Shown here: piece by piece, positions 44,474-54,542 of the stretch
Numbering within the stretch: the stretch's first letter is position 1
Layout: every line of letters starts with the position of its first letter
From: Leptodactylus fallax
Lineage: Eukaryota > Chordata > Amphibia > Anura > Leptodactylidae
Assembly: GCA_947044405.1 (NCBI GenBank)
Contig: CAMRHE010000353.1
Coordinates: 1,879,501-1,943,500 of the forward strand
DNA: 64,000 nt
Reading direction: 5' to 3'
Notes under the pieces: model-generated
Databases searched by the model: none
Told to the model about the DNA's origin: nothing
What the model saw: the letters and a program-made list of their open reading frames with translations, nothing else
Position numbers and translations under genes: made by a program

Positions 44474-44818
44474 AAGGGTTGTACAGGCTAAAAATCTTTT
44501 AAATTAGGCCAGCGGAGTTGAAAAATAAGTTACAAAAAAAAAAAAAAAAAACACACAACACACTCCCCTATCCCCGGTGTCCTCCTAGAGCAGTCCGGTC
44601 CTTCTGCTCAGCTGTCTTCTTTTGTCGTCAGACTGTGCCTTCCCGTGTCCCTTCCGCTGAGGCCGCTGATTGGCCTCAGTGGTCACATGTGGCAGGAACT
44701 TCCACTAGAAGAAAACAACTGAGCTGCAGGACCGGACCGCGCTGGTGGACACTGAAGCACCTCCCCCCGCCTAAAAAAAAAAAAAAAAAAAAAAAAAAAT
44801 TAGGCTGGTCAACCTCTT
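44474..44818. mobile_element. TTAA-type MITE abutting the previous one
   Basis: Left 'aagggttgtacaggctaaaa', right 'taggctggtcaacctct' followed by TTAA (44819-44822). A-runs at 44533-44551 and 44774-44799. Sister copies occur at 60803-61117 and 53276-53944. Confidence 0.68.
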
Positions 44819-44822
44819 TAAT

Positions 44823-45244
44823 GCTGTACTTGAAGATGACTTGGGTATGCTTGTAATACAATATGTAACCACATGACGTGCTTTTCAGGGAAAATACTCT
44901 AACAAGATTGGGCACAGCTCACTAACACCATCTATTGGAGTAAATGCTACAAAACAGAATATGGCATAGAGCAATATATTAACATTTATTCCTTATGTAC
45001 AAGATTAATAAACTTTAGATTAGTTGTGGTTTTTGACTTCTGTATCTTCTATACAGTGACAGCAAACATGCTCAACAGCCATCCCATACAAAGACTCCTC
45101 CTTGTTGTGGCCATGCTGGTGATGAGGAAGGGCTCTCTCATTTTAGCAACTAGGGTCCCAAACCTTATATTTATCATGTATTCTCTGTTAGAATTTGATT
45201 CATGTTACATTTGTGCATCCATCATTTGAATGCCATAATATATA
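44823..45244. other. No recognised feature
   Basis: AT-rich flank with no supported gene or repeat. Confidence 0.35.
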
Positions 45245-46179
<935 letters not shown>

Positions 46180-46198
46180 TATATCCATATCCACACCC

Positions 46199-46252
46199 AG
46201 ATATATATATATAGATATATATATCTATATATATATACACACACACACACCA
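46199..46252. repeat. (TA)n and (CA)n microsatellite
   Basis: Alternating AT tracts with 'gatatatat' interruptions, then ACACACACACAC, directly next to the Tc1 right end. Confidence 0.9.
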
Positions 46253-46262
46253 AAACAATAAA

Positions 46263-47115
46263 CTTGCTCCAATTGTGAGATTATACAAAAATGAGTTTGC
46301 AGATCATATACATTTTTAGATGTACTCAGCCTAACATAGCACAAAAATCATACCCCCATTGGGTAGGCTAGTGATGTCACAGTCATTAATCGTGTAGCCT
46401 GTTTGCTGTTCAGTCCCATTCAGCTGCTCTACAGGACAGCTGCTATAAAAATGTACAATGGTGACCATAGCATTCGCCTCAGTGCTGCAGGGGTCATCCA
46501 TGAATTTCAGAAGTAAATGAGGAGACTGAGGAAGGTGAAACTGTTCCTGCTACTCCTATGTCCACTGCCACTGTTCAGCACGTGCCTTTGCTAGGGGTAG
46601 CCCTGTGCTGCATGTGACCGCTGAGGCCAATCATAGGCCACGGGAAAGGAACCGATGACGTTTTTTATGTTTCACCCTCCCCCAGCCTTCTAAGAGTCCT
46701 GAAATTTGTGGACAACCCCTTCAAGGATAGATTTCAATATGTAACTCCTGGAAAACCCCTTTAAATTAACAATTAAATGTCAAAGTTAAACTTTGCTACA
46801 CCTGTAGATCATCTGAAATCCTAAAACTGTGGCATACTCCTTCATATGGTATAGTACAGAAATACTGTTTTGAGGAGGGGGAATTCTTCATAGCACAGTA
46901 ATGCAGCTGAACATGCAGTAAGTCAGTATACTAACAAACCCTGTGCGTACAGCCAGCACCATAAACAAAGCTGCTTTTTTATTACTTTATTTCATAATCT
47001 ATAGTAATTTCCTTTGATGGCAGGCCCATTGACAAAGCATTGTTACTATCTAGGAATCTTTGGCTGCTGCACACTCAGCAAGTAAGGATTAACATTCCAA
47101 CTCCTTTATTAATGA
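46263..47115. other. No gene; TTAA-MITE relic
   Basis: 46600-46763 holds 'accgctgaggccaatcatagg' and two C-rich ends 'acaaccccttcaagg' and 'gaaaacccctttaa', typical of truncated TTAA-type MITEs. The rest is unremarkable. Confidence 0.45.
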
Positions 47116-47129
47116 ATAAGCTAGATGTG

Positions 47130-47592
47130 GGTTAGGGACAAGAATCTCTCACATTGAGGAGAGCACCAGTGAAGGTGTGTAGAGATTTTAATTGCCTTTT
47201 GCCCTCTACTTAGCATCTACATATCACAAGGCATTATGGGAAAGGAGCTGGGGAGCTCATGCGCCCTCTATTGGATGTAACAGATCCTCAATTTGCTTTT
47301 GACTCACCGAGCCTTGAGACAGCAAAAGGGATCTTAGCCAAGCCAATTCAATGTGAGAGATTCTTGTCCCTAACCCACTCATTGCCTCCCACTAAGCCAG
47401 CCAATTCACTTTGCTCTGTACTGATGAAGGACAACAATCCGGAAACAGCGCTGTATGCAGATAAGTGAAATTGGCTTGGCTAAGATTCCTTTTGCTGTTT
47501 CAAGGCTCGGTGAGTCAAAAGCAAATTGAGGATCTGTTACATCCAATAGAGGGCGCATGAGCTCCCCAGCTCCTTTCCCATAATGCCTTGTG
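47130..47592 (+). mobile_element. Penelope-type insertion in inverted-repeat configuration, 14-bp TSD
   Basis: A 463-bp insertion flanked by ATAAGCTAGATGTG at 47116-47129 and 47593-47606. Arms 47224-47349 and 47467-47593 are inverted copies differing at only a few positions. A second inverted pair is 47130-47158 with 47350-47378. Between the arms lies a hammerhead ribozyme motif. Penelope-like elements carry hammerheads and often insert as tandem or inverted partial copies (family knowledge); the assignment rests on these features because no coding sequence is present. Confidence 0.75.
47416..47460 (+). ncRNA. Hammerhead ribozyme, minimal type I
   Basis: Stem I CTGTA (47416-47420) pairs with TGCAG (47456-47460), one wobble. 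The core CTGATGA is at 47421-47427. Stem-loop II is AGGACAACAATCCG (47428-47441, GGA/TCC paired). The second core GAAA starts at 47442. Short stem III is ACAGCGCTGT, and the cleavage-site triplet GTA ends at 47455. Every conserved hammerhead position I can check is present. Self-cleavage would fall after A47455 in a plus-strand transcript. Confidence 0.85.
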
Positions 47593-47784
47593 ATAAGCTA
47601 GATGTGAGCTTACATAAATTGCTTGACTTACATGTAGTACTTTACTGCCTTTGTGATAATTGCATGCTTTCACACTCACATACCAATGCATTGCTACTAA
47701 AATGAGTGTGCACTTTTTGCTGACCATGTTACCCTAATTGAACATATACAGCAAGGATGCTGGGAATCAGGCTCCATTTATCTT

Positions 47785-48132
47785 ACATTAATGGACTATC
47801 AATCAATTTGTTGTATAGCGCTGCAAAGCTGACTGAATTCAGCGAACTGTCAGTTTTGTCTGTACCTCCTCCAGCTGTACTGTCGACGCCTGACAGTTCA
47901 CTTCCATAGTCTTCTATTGTGAAAGGGAGTGTGTTTTGCACCCCCAGTGATGACGCTGAGCTGAAAGGCCAGCCCCTCTGACAGTGCAGTGATATCGGTA
48001 CTGAAACTAATGCACCAATATCTCTGCAACCAGGGCACATACTGGCAAAACAGAGCCTACTGAATTCAGCACACTGTCAGCTTTGCAGCGGTATATAACA
48101 CGCATATTATGAAGGTCATGAAATGTCCTCTT
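47785..48132. repeat. MITE-like repeat with 'gcagcgctg' and 'ttcagc' words
   Basis: Contains 'ctgactgaattcagc' near the left and 'ctgaattcagcacactgtcag' near the right, and ends 'gaaatgtcct' followed by TTAA (48133-48136 region). It parallels the right end of the TTAA-type MITE at 53949-54244. Left boundary uncertain. Confidence 0.55.
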
Positions 48133-48136
48133 TAAA

Positions 48137-48660
48137 TCTTTAATTTGGCAATAATTTCAAGTATACAGATCGCCATAGCACACGAACCTACAAAGCCAGT
48201 TGAGGGCCCCAGGTCCTCGCAGGTCTTTCTAACAATCTATCAGCAATTGTTAGTTTAGGCATTTACCTGCAATCTAATAGAAAGTAGAAAGCTGCTGTTA
48301 AGGTTCTAGGACCCCCTGGGCCCCTCTGCAGTTGCACAAGCTGCACCAGCGGTATGGCCAACACTACCATAATTCATTCTGAGCCATGACACACTTTCAC
48401 CCGATGATACAGCTTTTTGAGAAAACATTGAAACCAGTAAAGTACGTGGTACAGCCATAGCAGTAAGAGTGCAAAGCAAAACAACCAAACATCTTCATAA
48501 GCATACAACCTACATACAGACACAAGTATACTAATGTTTTTGTACAAATGCACAAGTATTCACTATTGATAACAATGTAAAGTAACAATGCACACATACT
48601 ATGATACACACAACATGACATACACACATGGAGTAATTGCACATAAAACTTTTAGTAGCA
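48137..48660. other. No recognised feature
   Basis: CA-rich, AT-rich sequence; no gene or repeat end identified. Confidence 0.35.
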
Positions 48661-48662
48661 TA

Positions 48663-50311
48663 CAGTCATATGAAAAAGTTTGGGCACCCCTATTAATCTT
48701 AATCATTTTTAGTTCTAAATATTTGGGTGTTTGCAACAGCCATTTCAATTTGATATATCTAATAACTGATGGACACAGTAATATTTCAGGATTGAAATGA
48801 GGTTTATTGTACTAACAGAAAATGTGCAATATGCATTAAACCAAAATTTGACCGGTGCAAAAGTATGGGCACCTCAACAGAAAAGTGACATTAATATTTA
48901 GTAGATCCTCCTTTTGCAAAAATAACAGCCTCTAGTCGCTTCCTGTAGCTTTTAATCAGTTCCTGGATCCTGGATGAAGGTATTTTTGACCATTCCTCTT
49001 TACAAAACAATTCCAGTTCAGTTAAGTTTGATGGTCGCCGAGCATGGACAGCCCGCTTCAAATTATCCCACAGATGTTCAATGATATTCAGGTCTGGGGA
49101 CTGGGATGGCCATTCCAGAACATTGTAATTGTTCCTCTGCATGAATGCCTGAGTAGATTTGGAGCTGTGTTTTGGATCATTGTCTTGCTGAAATATCCAT
49201 CCCCGGCGTAACTTCAAATTCGTCACTGATTCTTGTACATTATTCTCAAGAATCTGCTGATACTGAGTTGAATCCATGCGAACCTCAACTTTAACAAGAT
49301 TCCCGGTGCCAGCATTGGCCACACAGCCCCAAAGCATGATGGAACCTCCACCAAATTTTACAGTGGGTAGCAAGTGTTTTTCTTGGAATGCTGTGTTTTT
49401 TTGACGCCATGCATAACGCCTTTTTGTATGACCAAACAACTCAATCTTTGTTTCATCAGTCCACAGGACCTTCTTCCAAAATGAAGCTGGCTTGTCCAAA
49501 TGTGCTTTTGCATAGCTCAGGCGACTCTGTTTGTGGCGTGCTTTCAGAAACGGCTTCTTTCGCATCACTCTCCCATACAGCTTCTCCTTGTGCAAAGTGT
49601 GCTGTATTGTTGACCGATGCACAGTGACACCATCTGCAGCAAGATGATTCTGCAGCTCTTTGGAGGTGGTCTGTGGATTGTCCTTGACTGTTCTCACCAT
49701 TCTTCTTCTCTGCCTTTCTGATATTTTTCTTGGCCTGCCACTTCTGGGCTTAACAAGAACTGTCCCTGTGGTCTTCCATTTCCTTACTATGTTCCTCACA
49801 GTGGAAACTGACAGGTTAAATCTCTGAGACAACTTTTTGTATCCTTCCCCTGAACAACTATGTTGAACAATCTTTGTTTTCAGATCATTTGAGAGTTGTT
49901 TTGAGGCGCCCATGATGCCACTCTTCAGAGGAGATTCAAATAGGAGAACAACTTGCAATTGGCCACCTTAAATACCTTTTCTCATGATTGGATACACCTG
50001 GCTATGAAGTTCAAAGCTCAGTGAGGTTACAAAACCAATTTTGTGCTTCAGTAAGTCAGTAAAAAGTAGTTAGGAGTATTCAAATCAATAAAATGATAAG
50101 GGTACCCAAATTTTTGCACCGGTCAAATTTTGGTTTAATGCATATTGCACATTTTCTGTTAGTACAATAAACCTCATTTCAATCCTGAAATATTACTGTG
50201 TCCATCAGTTATTAGATATATCAAATCGAAATGGCTGTTGCAAACACCCAAATATTTAGAACTAAAAATGATTAAGATTAATAGGGGTGCCCAAACTTTT
50301 TCATATGACTG
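48663..50311 (-). mobile_element. Tc1/mariner element with long IR/DR termini, 1649 bp
   Basis: Inverted repeats of about 211-213 bp (48663-48873 and 50099-50311) begin CAGTCATATGAAAAAGTTTG. TA is at 48661-48662 and 50312-50313. Each arm holds two direct repeats: outer 'gaaaaagtttgggcacc' and inner 'gcaaaagtatgggcacc' (left) or 'gcaaaaatttgggtacc' (right). This is the IR/DR layout of Sleeping Beauty-type elements. The arms are nearly identical to each other, and the transposase frame is intact. Confidence 0.95.
48891..49913 (-). CDS. Tc1-type transposase, 340 aa, intact DD34E
   Basis: I choose ATG 49913 (MGASKQLSNDLK), the usual start position in this family; the upstream 15 codons lie in untranslated TIR-proximal sequence. 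Two helix-turn-helix subdomains fill residues 1-110, with the linker 'GRPRKISERQRR' (about residue 57). Catalytic residues: Asp in 'VLWTDETKIELFG', Asp in 'FQQDNDPKH' and Glu in 'LNIIEHLWDNLKR', 34 residues apart. The Gly-rich box is 'FGGGSIMLWGC'. The C-terminus ends Lys-Tyr. No stop, no frameshift. With intact IR/DR ends at both sides this is the best candidate for a complete autonomous element in the window. Confidence 0.92.
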   Translation of the reverse strand: MGASKQLSNDLKTKIVQHSCSGEGYKKLSQRFNLSVSTVRNIVRKWKTTGTVLVKPRSGRPRKISERQRRRMVRTVKDNPQTTSKELQNHLAADGVTVHRSTIQHTLHKEKLYGRVMRKKPFLKARHKQSRLSYAKAHLDKPASFWKKVLWTDETKIELFGHTKRRYAWRQKNTAFQEKHLLPTVKFGGGSIMLWGCVANAGTGNLVKVEVRMDSTQYQQILENNVQESVTNLKLRRGWIFQQDNDPKHSSKSTQAFMQRNNYNVLEWPSQSPDLNIIEHLWDNLKRAVHARRPSNLTELELFCKEEWSKIPSSRIQELIKSYRKRLEAVIFAKGGSTKY

Positions 50312-50313
50312 TA

Positions 50314-50918
50314 TATATTTTCTTATAGCTTTCACATATTATCTTACTCCACATGGCTATAAAAGCAACGCTGTGGGCACAGGTAACTGACGTTCATTTA
50401 CCCAATGCTCCATTTTCTGTAGGGAAGAGATAACTGGATGATCAGCTCTTCCCTTCAGCACAGCATTTTGTGTTATTTTGTCTAGCATTTTTGACAATCT
50501 GGAAGAGGCTTCCAACCCAGATATGAATGAAACCCAAGGAGTACAAGCCGGGGCTGGATAAGTCAGGCCTCCTCATAGGCAATCATAAACTGTGGGCCCC
50601 ATGGCAATCATTTCAACAAAGAATGAAATCTAAACATCAATAGATATTTCAGCAGCAGAAAACATGGTAAAATAGTTATTTGATGAAGTTAGACTCTAAA
50701 GACTGTGAGGTCAAACATTCTGAACACTCAAGCCAAGTACAACTGATTAAGATGTGTAAGAAGAAAATATAGAAGACTGCCCTCTACTGTTTTTTTTTTG
50801 TCATTGTTTAGAACCTAAAGTTTAAGCTTCCAAAAGCAGCTCTAAGCCAAAAGGAAAGCTCCAGATGTGGTTCTGAGCCACCAGTCTTGAACAAGGGCCT
50901 AAATACTTGTGTGCAAGT
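50314..50918. other. No recognised feature
   Basis: Ordinary AT-rich sequence; T-run at 50791-50799. Confidence 0.35.
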
Positions 50919-50922
50919 TTAA

Positions 50923-51400
50923 AGGGGTATTCCCACGAACATAACCATTAATAAATGTGTAGATAATTAAAAACTTAAACAATTTTGCAAATATAAGTAA
51001 TTAAATATTTTGCAGAGTTTTAAAGATTTTCTCTAAATATCTTGTGGTGTTGTGTGTTGTCTAGATCGGTTGCCATTGGATACAACCATGAATGCAGGAC
51101 CTTTCAAATGCTCTTATTGTGGCCGTGATATCTTTTCATACATGTAGTGTCCCTGCCCAATAACCCAGCTACAATAAGGACTTCAAAAACCCAGCCATGA
51201 TAAGTCCCAGACCATAGAAAGTTTCTGCATTTGTGGTCGTATCCATTGGCAACCGATCTAGACAACAGACTGTCAGCACTAAGATGGTTAGAGAAAATCT
51301 TTAAAACTCTGCAGACTTTTTAGCTACTTATATTTGCAAAAATGTTTAACTTTTAATTATCTACAAATATGGATCTGGTTATGTTAATGGGAATACCCCT
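50923..51400. mobile_element. TTAA-type MITE (T2/Kolobok-like), 478 bp
   Basis: TTAA is at 50919-50922 and 51401-51404. TIRs of about 115 bp begin AGGGGTATTCCCA and remain alignable to 'gagttttaaagattttctct'. The centre (51040-51290) holds a second imperfect inverted pair around 'ccattggatacaacc' and 'atccattggcaaccgatcta'. No coding capacity. Confidence 0.92.
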
Positions 51401-51404
51401 TTAA

Positions 51405-51703
51405 GCACACAGGAGAGCAGGACAGGTTGGTGTTAGTATTCATGTACTGTACACAACCAACAGAAGAGACAAACCTACAGAACAAGATCGGTATAGACAG
51501 TATGTACATGAGATTCAGTGAAAAATTAAAATGAACCCCAGTAAGATACACTTTCTGTGTGCTTATGCTGGTGTTGTGTGTGCTTTATTGTTGTACTACT
51601 AAAGATATACAACAATTAAGGGCACCTGCCTAAAGAGAACCTGTCAGGTGTATGTGGGACACTAAAAAACTAGAAAGTGGTGGTTTAGTGTCCCAAACAT
51701 CTC

Positions 51704-51784
<81 letters not shown>

Positions 51785-52364
51785 TACACATATACACACA
51801 TGGCCACAGGAGAAAATATGACGTTTTTATGCTTTCCTAGAGAAGAGTCCAATGAGTCTCATCAGACCAGAGGTCATCAGACCTCAGGGCCGCTGCAACA
51901 CAGGTTACCCTCACACATCAACTGCATCGGCATCTGCAAGACACCGATACAGTTGAAATACATAGTAGAGAAGGAAGCCTAGGTAAGTAGCTTGTTAGCC
52001 ACAAGCCACTTCAGTCCTGTTGCCTACAAGCTGCCCTAAGACGTCTGCGTCCCAGCACAGACGTTTTCGCGATGACATCACTTTCCTGAGCCATCCGCGC
52101 CAGGACGCAGAAGTCCTGCTGCTTCAGTAAGCAGTGGCAGTGCCGGTGGCTCCTCCTCGGGGGATCGGAGGTAGGAGAGTATCATCAACTTTTTTTTTTT
52201 TTTTTTTAACTCACTTTGGGCATTTTAATTGGGGGAGGGGGGAGTAGGGGTTGTAATACACATAAGAGGTCAATTGGGAATTTAGCAAGATAAGAGGCCA
52301 TAACTAATATAAGGGTTATTAGCGGTCTTTAATAAAAGAGGATATAAATTATAGTGAAAGGTCA
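51405..52364. repeat. Microsatellite and TTAA-MITE-like fragments
   Basis: 51631-51650 'aaagagaacctgtcaggtg' resembles a frog TTAA-type MITE end. A long (TA)n then (CA)n microsatellite runs 51705-51800. 52030-52165 is GC-rich with 'gacgtc' words, and a T-run lies at 52190-52208. No gene. Confidence 0.55.
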
Positions 52365-52412
52365 GTGGGGGCCAGAGGCGTAGCTAGCGTGGGGGCCAGA
52401 GGCGTAGCTAGC
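52365..52412. repeat. 24-bp tandem duplication of TSD plus hAT terminus
   Basis: GTGGGGGC followed by CAGAGGCGTAGCTAGC occurs twice in tandem (52365-52388, 52389-52412). The second copy is the true left end of the next element. Confidence 0.9.
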
Positions 52413-53217
52413 GGGGGGGGGCAGAGGGGGCGACGGCCCCGGGCCCAGTGAGAAGGTGGGGGCCCACTAACGGTATCAAAAGATTTCTATCTACATCAGC
52501 TGCTTAGCGCTACACATCCTAGACTGGTTCCTCACTCCCTGGCTGAGGAAGACATATTAACAGAAGACATTACATGGTCACTATGAAAAGAATGACACTA
52601 TGTAAATAGAGAAGGGGTCACGGCGCTTACACAGGTACCACAGTTCATTCAAACAGCTGATCCTGGGGGCCCGGGTATTGGAACCCCAATAATTTTTTTT
52701 CCCATGGTTTTTTTTTTCCCTTTTCAATTAGGAAATACCTGGGACATTATTAATAAGGGGCACTATTTAAAGGGGGGTGCACAGGGAAGTTATTAATTTA
52801 AAGATGCACTTGGGGGTATTATTCATTATAGGGGGTTATATTATATATTTTATAATTGGGGGTAGCAGCAGGATGGGGGCTTTGTGTAGGTGAGGATAAT
52901 GTGGGTCAGGTGCCTGGAAAAGTGAGGAGCCAAAGATGTCTGTGTTGCAAACTTTACAGAGACTGGAAGAAGTGGTCATGGCCGTTCGGATGAAAGAGAT
53001 GGGGAATGTGAAGGATTAGTCAGAGACGTCAACGGTAAGTCACAAAATGTTACTGTCCTGTATTCACCTAAATTGTCTGCAGAGCCCTGTGTAGAGCTGC
53101 TATATACCACTATACGCTCACCGTATACTGATAGTATCAGTATACAAACATGTCCAAGTTGGGGGCCCACTTGGACATGTTCGCCCCCCCTGTGCTGAAC
53201 CCCTAGCTACGCCTCTG
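52397..53217. mobile_element. hAT-type non-autonomous element, 821 bp
   Basis: Left end CAGAGGCGTAGCTAGCGG. The right end read inward is CAGAGGCGTAGCTAGGGG. The 8-bp duplication GTGGGGGC is at 52389-52396 and 53218-53225 (and once more at 52365-52372). The interior 52860-53080 shares a block with the elements at 2930 and 54249-56416. Confidence 0.92.
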
Positions 53218-53275
53218 GTGGGGGCTGTATGAATGTAAGGGGAGATAATATTAGGAGGAATTGGTTCAGTATTAA

Positions 53276-53944
53276 AGGAGTTTTCTAGGAATAATAAAGA
53301 TTACCGGTAAGGATTGTATTGGGCAAATTGGAGAGGAGGCAGGGAAGGTGAAACATAAAAAAAAAAATATTCACTTGTCCCCAGGCTACCGATGACCGCA
53401 GCCCTCTGCTGCTGTCTGTCCAGGCATACACACGCCGCTTCCCTGCCGCAAGTCCCACACTGCACGTTATTGGCCTCAGCGGTGGCTGGAAAGGACTCGG
53501 CGATGTCAATCATATGCATCACTGGGTCCTTTCCTGCCAACACTAAGGCTACTGATGGCCTCAGCAGTCACATATGGCATGTGTATGAACAGACAGTGGC
53601 GGCAGACACCAAAGCACTGGGGACAGGTAAGGCTAGGTTCACACTAGCGCTCGGTTTCCATTTTTCAGGTCCACTTGGGGACCCGAAAAACGGAAACCCA
53701 ATCCGCTTAAAAAGTGGTTACCCACGAACCGCATAGACTATAATTGGGTTTGGTGGGTTTCTGCCTGAAAAATGAGGAGAAAAAAGTCCTGCTTGCAGTA
53801 CTTTTCTTTCTGGATTTTTCAAATGGAATGGACAGAATCCCCCAACGGAGTTCAAGCTCTGGTGTGAACCCAGCCTGAGTATGATTTTTTTTTTATCACC
53901 TACCCCACCTCCACTGTGATTTGTCCACTTCCTGGACAACCTCT
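53276..53944. mobile_element. TTAA-type MITE with a nested MITE
   Basis: Left TTAA at 53272-53275 then AGGAGTTTTCTAGG. The right end is the complement of AGAGGTTGTCCAGG, followed by TTAA 53945-53948. It shares the 'ggcctcag(c/t)(g/a)gtcacat' centre with copies at 44474 and 60803. The MITE at 53631-53878 is inserted in it. Confidence 0.75.
53631..53878. repeat. MITE with 'taggttcacacta...gtgtgaaccca' ends
   Basis: Left 'aggctaggttcacactagcg', right 'tggtgtgaacccagcctgag'. The centre has 'acccgaaaaacggaaaccca' and 'ccgcatagactataattggg'. Best preserved member of this family in the window. Confidence 0.8.
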
Positions 53945-53948
53945 TTAA

Positions 53949-54244
53949 AGAGGACCTTTCATGTCCTCATGAACCTATGATTTTATATACTGCTAGAAAG
54001 CCGACAGTCGGCTTTCCCATTATGTGCGCCGGGGCTGGAGATATCGTGGGGGGTGGGGGAATTCTCTGACGCTAGACTGTCAGGAATGCCATTCTGACGG
54101 TGGGGAGAAATTGGTGCCGAAACGAACGGATATCTCCTTCACCGGGGCACATAACGGGAAAGCCGACAATGCGCTGAATTCAGCACAGTCAGCTTTCCAG
54201 CAGTATATAAAACCGCATATGCATGAGGACGTGAAAAGTCGTCT
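53949..54244. mobile_element. TTAA-type MITE sharing its TTAA with the previous one
   Basis: AGAGGACCTTTCATGTCCTC at the left and the complement of AGACGACTTTTCACGTCCTC at the right, between TTAA 53945-53948 and 54245-54248. Extended inverted arms carry 'gaaagccgacagtcggcttt' and 'ggaaagccgac'. Confidence 0.85.
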
Positions 54245-54542
54245 TTAATACAAAGGGGTTATTAATAGGCATTATTAATACAAGAGGGGCATTTATGTAA
54301 GAGGGCATAATTTATACAAGGAGACATAAGAGGGTATAATTAATAAATAGGGGAATTGGGCAATATTAATTTTAGGCGGCACTCAGGGCATTATTGATTT
54401 AAGGGAGTACACAGGGCATTATTAAGTAGTGGGAATTATTCATTGAGGGGCACTATTAAATAAATGGGGAACATAGGAGCATTATTAAATTAAAGAGGCG
54501 CATGGAGTTATTATTCATTTCCAGGGGATTTTATATCATATA

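Noticed and set aside
44518..44856. 112-codon frame with Lys runs
   Set aside because: Made of two A-homopolymers and MITE sequence.
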